From: Acidobacteriota bacterium | GTDB lineage: Bacteria > Acidobacteriota > Terriglobia > Terriglobales > Acidobacteriaceae | Reading direction: 5' to 3' | Length of the DNA stretch: 27,769 bases | Assembly: GCA_021851465.1 (NCBI GenBank) | Contig: JAJZDL010000007.1 | Span: 1-27,769 of the forward strand | Part shown: positions 22,582-27,769 of the stretch, one piece after another | Numbering within the stretch: the first letter of the stretch is position 1 | How the letters are laid out: every line of letters starts with the position of its first letter | Translations under genes and position numbers: made by a program | Notes under the pieces: generated by a model | The model's database searches: none | Seen by the model: the letters and a program-made list of their open reading frames with translations, nothing else | Told to the model about the DNA's origin: nothing

Positions 22582-22803
22582 TTAGCGGTGCCGGTAGTTG
22601 GGCGGACAGTAGCAGTAGGGGTGATGCAGGACGCGGTATCGGGGGCAGGAGAGGAGCGCCCAGAGCAGCAGGAGGAACCAACCGACGAGCGTCCAGCCAA
22701 GGAAGAGGTTGAGCAGGAGGATGGGCGCGACTGCATGGCCGCGGTTGGATGCGAGGATGGTGGGCAGGAAGTAGAGAAGGGCGAGAAGGAGGAGGAAGTG
22801 CAT
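22582..22803 (-). CDS. Superinfection-immunity-like small membrane protein
   Basis: 73 aa with GAGG six bases before the ATG. Two hydrophobic spans (MHFLLLLALLYFLPTILA and APILLLNLFLGWTLVGWFLLLLWAL) carry the NLFLGWTLVGW motif of the T4 Imm-like superinfection immunity family, which in phage T4 blocks entry of further phage DNA. A Cys/His/Tyr-rich C-tail follows. Such proteins are widespread on bacterial chromosomes with unknown roles. No other phage genes are nearby. It lies 28 bp upstream of the kinase and may share its transcript. Confidence 0.75.
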   Translation of the reverse strand: MHFLLLLALLYFLPTILASNRGHAVAPILLLNLFLGWTLVGWFLLLLWALLSCPRYRVLHHPYCYCPPNYRHR

Positions 22804-22938
22804 CGGCTACCTCGTTTGCGGGTTGCGCCTGGTACTGAGTGTACTACGCAGGAGAAGATGGATTGGTTGCGTTCAATGTTCCGCTGCGACCTATGGCCGT
22901 GCTCCAGACTGGCATGGGGCGCGCTGTTGGCGTTCGAT

Positions 22939-24138
22939 TCAGATTGGGCCGTTGGCGATCGGTTGTGGTGTGGTGGATTCGGCGGCGAGGATCTTTTGTT
23001 TCCGGTCGAGGCCCCAGCGGTATCCGGCGAGGCTGCCGTCCGCGGCGACGGCGCGGTGGCATGGAATGGCGAGGGCGATGGGGTTGGCGGCACATGCGGC
23101 GGCGACGGCGCGTGTGGCGGTGGGTTTGCCGAGCTGACGGGCGAGTGCGGAGTAGCTGCGCGTCTGCCCGCGCGGGACCTGCCGCAGGGCGCGCCAGACG
23201 CGCTGCTGGAAGGCGGTGGCGCGGATGTCGAGAGGGAAGGTTGCGGCGAGCGGGTGTTCGGTGGTCTGACTGAGGACGAAGGCGAGGGCCTGGGCGAGCC
23301 ATCCGGTGTTGCCCTTGGCGGGGACGAGTTGGGCCTTGTCGAAGCGCTGGCGGAGATCGGCGAGGAGTTCGGCGTCGTTGCGCGCAAAGGCGATGGCGCA
23401 GATGCCGACGCCGGTGGCGGCGGCGAGCATTCGCCCAAGCGGGCTGGGCGCTGTGGCGTAGCGGATCAGGAGGCCGGCGCCGCCTGCGCGCAGAGTGCGC
23501 GGCGCCATGCCGAGGGCCCGGTTGCTGGACTCGTAGAGCCGGCTGGAGGAGCCAAAGCCGGATTCGTAGATGGCGTCCGTGATGCGGTTGGCGGCGGGCG
23601 CGGGCCGCGAACAAGTTGGAGGTTTTACGGGGCGCAGAGCGTCTTTGAAATGGGCGACTCGTTGGGCGCGGGCGAACTCGCCGGGGCTGACGCCGAGGAC
23701 GCGGCGGAAGCCGCGCAGCAGAGTGAGGCGTCCGGCGCCGGTGGCATGGGCGAGGTCTGCGAGGCGGGTGCGCTCGGTGGCGTGCTCGGCGAGGTACTGT
23801 GCGGCCGCGGCGATGACGGCGGCCTGCGGATCGGGCCGCGGCGAGGCGCGGTCGGGCTCACAACGCTTGCAGGGACGGAAGCCGGCCAGCTCGGCTGCGG
23901 CTGCGGTGGGGAAGAAGGTGACGTTCTTTCGCGCAGGACGGCGGCTGGGACAGCTTGGGCGACAGTAGATTTTGGTGGATTTGACGGCGTAGAAGAACTG
24001 GCCGTCGGCACCGGCATCGCGGGCGAGGACCTGTTGCCACTGGCGACCGGGAAAGAGGCTGGGCACGGCGACGGGTGAGGGCGCGGGCCGGTTGGGGCGA
24101 TCCTGAGCCGCATTGGGTGTGACGGGCGACGGATGCAT
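22939..24138 (-). CDS. ada: Bifunctional Ada: DNA phosphotriester and O6-methylguanine methyltransferase/regulator
   Basis: 399 aa from the ATG at 24138, with AAGGAG upstream; the extension to 24189 is not supported. The N-terminal zinc domain has YCRPSC (Cys59, Cys63) and FRPCKRC (Cys90, Cys93); Cys59 matches the phosphotriester acceptor. An AraC-type helix-turn-helix region follows (TGAGRLTLLRGFRRVLGVSPGEFARAQR ... ITDAIYESGFGSSSRLYESS). The C-terminal methyltransferase has FQQRVWRALRQVPRGQTRSYSALA and the active site IPCHRAV (Cys360). The protein repairs alkylated DNA and, once methylated, activates its own gene in the E. coli paradigm. The linker inside the AraC region (RPVKPPTCSRPAPAANR) is longer than usual. 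Confidence 0.95.
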   Translation of the reverse strand: MHPSPVTPNAAQDRPNRPAPSPVAVPSLFPGRQWQQVLARDAGADGQFFYAVKSTKIYCRPSCPSRRPARKNVTFFPTAAAAELAGFRPCKRCEPDRASPRPDPQAAVIAAAAQYLAEHATERTRLADLAHATGAGRLTLLRGFRRVLGVSPGEFARAQRVAHFKDALRPVKPPTCSRPAPAANRITDAIYESGFGSSSRLYESSNRALGMAPRTLRAGGAGLLIRYATAPSPLGRMLAAATGVGICAIAFARNDAELLADLRQRFDKAQLVPAKGNTGWLAQALAFVLSQTTEHPLAATFPLDIRATAFQQRVWRALRQVPRGQTRSYSALARQLGKPTATRAVAAACAANPIALAIPCHRAVAADGSLAGYRWGLDRKQKILAAESTTPQPIANGPI

Positions 24139-24333
24139 TGAACGCTCTCTCCTTGCAATTATCTTCGATCGTTGCGCGGTGCGCGACACTCCGCAGATTT
24201 CAGGGAAGTCGCGGGTAGTCTGCGGTCAATCGGACGATTTGAGCGGGCCTTCGATCTTGTGTGTTCTTCCGTGCGCGAGCGGCGGGTTGGCCGCAGGGCA
24301 CAATAGTATATATTTAATAGTCTATATTTATAG

Positions 24334-24356
24334 CCCCCCCCCCCCCCCTCCCCCCC
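24334..24356. repeat. Homopolymeric C15-T-C7 tract
   Basis: Fifteen C, one T, seven C, directly beside an AT-rich run containing TATATATTT and TATATTTATA. It lies about 195 bp upstream of the ada start. Length variation by slippage is expected. Confidence 0.8.
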
Positions 24357-24683
24357 TCTTTGTGCATTTCGCGGGGTAAGGTGAGTGTTTTCAAGGGCTC
24401 CAGGGTAAAGTATAGAGGATAGAGACTTTGTGCGTAAGTCGATTGGATTCAGCGGCTTGCGGGGTGGTGCTGGCGGCAAAGTATTCAATCGGTGGGGCTT
24501 ACAGCTAAAGTATTGGCAATAGAGGGCTTCTGCTGGCGGACGGCGGGCCGCCATGGGGGGTGATGCTCCGGGTTCGCGGCGGCCAAGGGTTATAGGGCGG
24601 GCCTTCAGCCCGCGGACGGGTTCGTTGCGGCCTTCTGGGCCTTCGGCCCAGGCTAGGATAGGGCGCGCCGTTGGCGCTTTGCC

Positions 24684-24757
24684 TGGGTGGGCTTGAGCCG
24701 GGCGCGATTGGCTGGGCGGGTTTGAGCCGGGGCGATGGCTGGGCTGGCTTGAGGATC
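24684..24757 (+). repeat. Degenerate tandem repeat, about 2.5 units of ~28 bp
   Basis: Units beginning CTGGGTGGGCTTGAGCCGGG, CTGGGCGGGTTTGAGCCGGG and CTGGGCTGGCTTGAGG follow one another with short GCGAT-TGG spacers. Confidence 0.5.
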
Positions 24758-24786
24758 GTCGATTGTCAATGAACTACATATAATCT

Positions 24787-24803
24787 ACACATTATAAATG
24801 TGT
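24787..24803. promoter_or_regulatory. Palindromic operator-like site
   Basis: ACACATT-ATA-AATGTGT, perfect 7-bp arms in an AT-rich patch that also contains TATAAT at 24779-24784. No adjacent start codon is evident, so the regulated transcript, if any, is unknown. Confidence 0.35.
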
Positions 24804-24839
24804 TATTGCGCGGCTTGGGGGCATCCTGCTGCCGGAAAG

Positions 24840-24885
24840 ATGCGGGGATTCTTCCCCTGCGACAAGCTCAGGGTCAGAATGACAC
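24840..24885 (+). repeat. Dispersed palindromic repeat, family A, copy
   Basis: ATGCGGGGATTCTTCCCC ... AGCTCAGGGTCAGAATGACAC; closest to the copy at 2869-2915. Confidence 0.65.
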
Positions 24886-25127
24886 GCTTCAAGATCGCTT
24901 CGCTTAGAAGGACAGTTCAATTTCGATCTACAGTTCTATTTTAGCAAGCGGAGGGAAACTACTATGCCAACTTTTTGGGGATATTTTTGGGGTAGAAGTG
25001 GTTTGGTTTGTGTCGGTTGATGGATTTGTGGGGCGGGGTGGGGGGTTGACAGGGGTTTGCGGGGGGGAAGGAACGGGCAACGGCAAGGGCAAAGACAACA
25101 GCAAATGCAAAGGCAAAGGCAAAAGCG

Positions 25128-25163
25128 AAATGCGGGGATTCTTCGCTGCGCTCAGAATGACAA
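25128..25163 (+). repeat. Dispersed palindromic repeat, family A, copy
   Basis: AAATGCGGGGATTCTTCG ... GCTCAGAATGACAA; the closest relative of the copy inside mnmE. It follows an 'AAAGACAACAGCAAATG' stretch that also resembles the bases before the mnmE copy. Confidence 0.65.
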
Positions 25164-25250
25164 GCTTTAAAGAAGGCTGCGGTCGGAGGATGGATTTGGG
25201 TTGGGCGGGTTGACAGGGGAATTTGCCGGGGTTTGTGGCGGTGGGAGGAG

Positions 25251-25655
25251 TCAGTCGAAGCGGGGCGCGAGGAGGACGTGCCGCTCGACGACGCTCTGTT
25301 CGAGGACGGATCTGGCTGGGTTGGAGGGCTTGTATCGGATGTGAACGCGCTTGTCCTTCATCAGGCGGACGAAGGCGTCGGCGTCCGGCTCGCGAGCGAA
25401 CTCGTGGACGTACCTTCCGGTGCGGTACTCGCGGACGAAGTAGGAGTACATCAAGGTGGCGTGGAAGTGGGATGTGCGGCGGATGCGGGTCACTGTTCCG
25501 CCGAGGACGACGCCATCGGCGAGGGGCCATCTTTGCGCGACTCGCTCGCGGTGGCGCTTCAGGCCTCTTCGAATATAGAGGGCGCCCCATGCGGCTGCGA
25601 AGTAGGATGCGAAGCGGAAGGTGGCTGCACAGAGACGGAGGAAGCCTGTGGACAT
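25251..25655 (-). CDS. Small membrane-associated protein, DUF3592-like
   Basis: 134 aa from the ATG at 25655. One hydrophobic segment near the N-terminus (about 10-27, FRFASYFAAAWGALYI) is followed by a basic stretch and a beta-rich domain: WPLADGVVLGGTVTRIRR, FHATLMYSYFVREYRTGRYVHEF and VHIRYKPSNPARSVL. The 'Y-x-V-x-G-x-x-Y ... V-x-Y-x-P-x-x-P' order resembles DUF3592-type proteins; this is a tentative match. The open frame upstream to 26402 is out of phase with the neighbour and is rejected. It lies 43 bp downstream of the 258-aa gene on the same strand, so the two probably form an operon. Confidence 0.7.
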   Translation of the reverse strand: MSTGFLRLCAATFRFASYFAAAWGALYIRRGLKRHRERVAQRWPLADGVVLGGTVTRIRRTSHFHATLMYSYFVREYRTGRYVHEFAREPDADAFVRLMKDKRVHIRYKPSNPARSVLEQSVVERHVLLAPRFD

Positions 25656-25698
25656 ACTTGGTACGGTAGCAGGACAGGCGCGTGATTTCGAGGGCCGA

Positions 25699-26475
25699 TC
25701 AGTGGACGCGCTGGAGGCGGGCGATGAGCTTTTCGGCGAGGGGTTCACCGGACTCAGTCCAGAGGAGGCGGCTGCTGATGCCGCAGTTCTTTTCGACGAG
25801 GAGGGTGAAGGCGAGGAGCTTTTCGACGTTCTGCTGGATGTGGATCTGAGCGGTCTCGTCGAGGGCAGCGTCGTTGGGCGCGAGGGGCAGCGCGACAGGG
25901 AGCTGCGGATCGGGGACCCAGGGGGTGTCGATGCCGAAGTCGACGAGGATCTGGCCGTTCTGCTCGAAGCCGGCGCTGTCGAATTTGGGGCCGAAGCCGA
26001 GGATTCTGACAGTGTGCGTGCGCATGTGCCAGGCGTCCTCCGGTTGGATGAGGGGTGGCAGGTCTGTGTCTGGGTCGTCCCGGTCGGCGTATCGGGTGGC
26101 GGCGATGCCGAGGCGGTTGTAGGCGTACTCGCGGTCCTTGGGAATCCAGAGCTGCCAACGCACCTCGAACTCGTATGCCATGTCGTCGTGGAGTTGCTGG
26201 GTGGCCTCGGCGACGGCGGCGTCGATGAGTGCGTCGGCGGCGTCGTCCGCGAGGTCGATTGGGGCGAGGGGATCGAAGTGAGGGGGGTGTTCGACGGCGC
26301 GGTAGATGCGCTGGTATGTTGGGGCCTCGGTGAAGTTGATGGGATATACGGAGGCAGCGGCGACGCGCTTTTCGCCGACCAGGGCGAACTGGCGGAGGAC
26401 ACCTGCGAGGGCGGCGGGAAGGGACTCCAGCCGGAAGTTGGGGTACCAGAGGCTGAGATAGAGGCGGTCTGCCAT
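25699..26475 (-). CDS. Conserved-looking cytoplasmic protein of unknown function
   Basis: 258 aa; no signal peptide or membrane span. MADRLYLSLWYPNFRLESLPAALAGVLRQFA begins a mixed alpha/beta protein with VYPINFTEAPTYQRIY, MAYEFEVRWQLWIPKD and an acidic C-terminal half (GFGPKFDSAGFEQNGQILVDFGIDTPW ... VEKLLAFTLLVEKNCG). I do not recognise a named family. The coding signal is good (ATG start, consistent codon use), and it is first in an operon with the 134-aa gene. It is divergent from the LptC-like gene across about 110 bp. Confidence 0.75.
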   Translation of the reverse strand: MADRLYLSLWYPNFRLESLPAALAGVLRQFALVGEKRVAAASVYPINFTEAPTYQRIYRAVEHPPHFDPLAPIDLADDAADALIDAAVAEATQQLHDDMAYEFEVRWQLWIPKDREYAYNRLGIAATRYADRDDPDTDLPPLIQPEDAWHMRTHTVRILGFGPKFDSAGFEQNGQILVDFGIDTPWVPDPQLPVALPLAPNDAALDETAQIHIQQNVEKLLAFTLLVEKNCGISSRLLWTESGEPLAEKLIARLQRVH

Positions 26476-26587
26476 GGAGGATCATTTTAGAGCATTTTCA
26501 GGGAGGGATGCGGGGAGCGCGCATGTGCGCGCGCGGAATGGGCGCGCATAGGAGGCAGGCGGATGAGAAGATGGATGGGGCGGACGG

Positions 26588-27769
26588 ATGCGCAACCGGA
26601 TAGAGAGACTGCGGATTTGGTTGCTGGGGAGCGCGGCCTTCCTGGTGCTGGTGATTGCTGCTTTCGTGGGGGCGGCGCACTACCTGGCACGCCGGCGATG
26701 GGCGCTGCCGGCCGGACTTGGCGTGAATGTGGTGCGCGAGACCAACGGCTACACCTACTGCCAGTCGATGCAGGGAAAGACGGTGTACTGCATCCACGCG
26801 GCGAAGGCGCTGGAGCACAGCGATGGCAAGACAGCGCTGCACGATGTGTCGATCGAGCTGTATGGCGAGAAGCAGGACCGCAACGACCGGATCTACGGGG
26901 ACGAGTTTGAGTACGACCAGAATGCGGGGCTGATCCGCGCGATGGGGCTGGTGCATATCGATCTACAGGCCGCGGCGGCGGCGGGCGGGCAGGCGGCGAC
27001 TGCGAAGACGGGCGCGGGCGCGACAGCGAAGGTGCTGCATGTGACGACGCGAGAGCTGGTGTATATGCAGAAGCTGGGCATTGCAGCGACGAACCAGTAC
27101 ATCGAGTTCCAATCGGGCGGGATGACTGGGCACGCGACGGGCGCGGACTACAACAGCGATACGGGCCAGTTGATGCTGCACTCGGCGGTGAGCATGAGCG
27201 GGCTTTCGGGCAAGCGCCCTGTGACTGTGACGGCGGGGACGGCGAAGATCGACAACCGCAACCAGGAGACATTTCTGACTCAGGCGCGATACGTTTCTCC
27301 GGGGCAGAGGGTGGATGCGGAGCAGGCGACGCTGCATACGCGCCCCGATGGGACGTTGACACGGGTGGAGGCGAAGGGCGATGTGCGGATGGAGGCGAAT
27401 GGCGCGACGGCGGTCTCGCAGCAGGCGGATGTGGCGTTGAATGCGCAGAGCCAGCCGGAATCGGCGGTGCTGACGGGCGGCGTGCGGTACATGTCCGACG
27501 GGCCGCTGCGGCAGATGAGCGGCGCGGCGGATGCGGCGACGATCACGTTCGATACAGAGGCCAGGCCGCAGGCGAAGGACGCTGTGTTTACCGGAGCGGT
27601 CCACATGACCGAGCGGACGCGCGCGACGGTGGCGGCGCGTGAACCGTGGAGCACACGCGAACTGACTGCGGCGAAGGTCGCGGTTGCGCTTGCGCCGACG
27701 GATGCGGGCCGGCCGCAGTTGCGAGACGCGGAGGCGACGGGGAGCGCGCACCTCGTGGATGTAGACAAG
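26588..27769 (+). CDS. LptC/OstA-like lipopolysaccharide-export protein, 3' end outside window (partial)
   Basis: The frame opens at ATG 26588 and runs to the last base with no stop; 394 residues are visible. The N-terminal anchor RIWLLGSAAFLVLVIAAFVGAAHYLARR is followed by repeated beta-strand text typical of the LptA/LptC jellyroll: AKALEHSDGKTALHDVSIELYG ... RIYGDEFEYDQNAGLIRAMGLVHID, a second unit at about 165-235 (IEFQSGGMTGHATGADYNSDTGQLML) and a third (ADVALNAQSQPESAVLTGGVRYMS). This suggests an LptC-type anchor with LptA/OstA-like repeats, acting in the periplasm to move lipopolysaccharide outward. The repeat count and length exceed simple LptC (about 190 aa). Confidence 0.78.
   Translation, partial: MRNRIERLRIWLLGSAAFLVLVIAAFVGAAHYLARRRWALPAGLGVNVVRETNGYTYCQSMQGKTVYCIHAAKALEHSDGKTALHDVSIELYGEKQDRNDRIYGDEFEYDQNAGLIRAMGLVHIDLQAAAAAGGQAATAKTGAGATAKVLHVTTRELVYMQKLGIAATNQYIEFQSGGMTGHATGADYNSDTGQLMLHSAVSMSGLSGKRPVTVTAGTAKIDNRNQETFLTQARYVSPGQRVDAEQATLHTRPDGTLTRVEAKGDVRMEANGATAVSQQADVALNAQSQPESAVLTGGVRYMSDGPLRQMSGAADAATITFDTEARPQAKDAVFTGAVHMTERTRATVAAREPWSTRELTAAKVAVALAPTDAGRPQLRDAEATGSAHLVDVDK

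Larger units (their letters stand above)
24139..25250. other. 1.1-kb gene-poor region with simple-sequence tracts and repeats
   Basis: It holds an AT-rich patch and a C15-T-C7 tract (24301-24360), a GGGCGGGCCTTCAGCCCGC hairpin near 24595, three degenerate ~28-bp units ('CTGGGYGGGYTTGAGCCGGG') at about 24684-24757, a 7-bp-arm palindrome at 24787-24803, family A repeats at 24840 and 25128, and GGCAAA-type hexamer runs at 25076-25127. Short ORFs here have no support as genes. Confidence 0.65.

Noticed and set aside
22588..24078. 496-aa plus-strand frame opposite ada
   Set aside because: Gly/Glu/Ala-biased shadow of the minus-strand ada gene.
24998..25213. 71-aa plus-strand frame
   Set aside because: Made of GGCAAA runs and a family A repeat; low complexity with no start signal.
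25656..26402. Extension of the 134-aa frame to 383 aa
   Set aside because: Ser/Pro/Thr-biased and overlaps the 258-aa gene in another frame on the same strand.
1..27769. CRISPR array or prophage
   Set aside because: No regularly spaced identical repeats. The Imm-like protein is the only phage-related hint and no structural phage genes accompany it.

Overview
The window looks like chromosomal DNA of a soil-type Acidobacteriota (Terriglobia / Acidobacteriaceae-like). I infer this from high-GC genes, many small secreted proteins of the 'FSGTWKLN' type, a pectin-degradation theme, and dispersed palindromic repeats typical of that group. No taxonomic search was possible.

Layout, left to right. 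(1) 1-2618: two tandem paralogous proteins, the first cut by the window edge. Both look like M48-peptidase folds that have lost the zinc motif. (2) 2619-3216: a repeat-rich gap holding a decayed RHS/YD-repeat fragment and several palindromic elements. (3) 3217-4752: mnmE, a tRNA-modification GTPase with two intergenic-type repeats inserted in frame. (4) 5003-5356, minus: tmRNA (ssrA). (5) 5623-13305, minus: a pectin-related block of a GH105/GH88-like unsaturated rhamnogalacturonyl hydrolase, a small secreted protein, a cytochrome c and a large secreted pectinesterase-like protein. A complete transposon (7509-9853) interrupts this block. It has 17-bp perfect terminal inverted repeats, an exact 8-bp target duplication, an IS1-like transposase and three passenger genes. 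(6) 13483-19939, plus: proC, a secreted protein, heme A synthase, then a sodium/solute symporter, a two-TM small protein and a sugar-isomerase-like protein that look like one transport/catabolism unit. (7) 20063-24138, minus: OmpR-type response regulator, MarC-family membrane protein, sensor histidine kinase, a small superinfection-immunity-like protein and a bifunctional Ada repair protein. (8) 24139-25250: a 1.1-kb gap with a C15-T-C7 tract and repeats. (9) 25251-26475, minus: two uncharacterised proteins. (10) 26588 to the right edge, plus: an LptC/OstA-like protein cut by the window end.

The two most unusual things are the passenger-bearing IS1-like transposon and the MnmE gene. In the transposon, a three-gene overlapping operon diverges from a membrane-protein gene, a palindrome lies over the promoter, and the membrane-protein stop codon lies inside the terminal repeat. 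In MnmE, two different repeat families have been absorbed as in-frame surface loops. Product calls rest on recognised motifs read by eye. Starts were chosen from ribosome-binding sites and signal peptides where visible.
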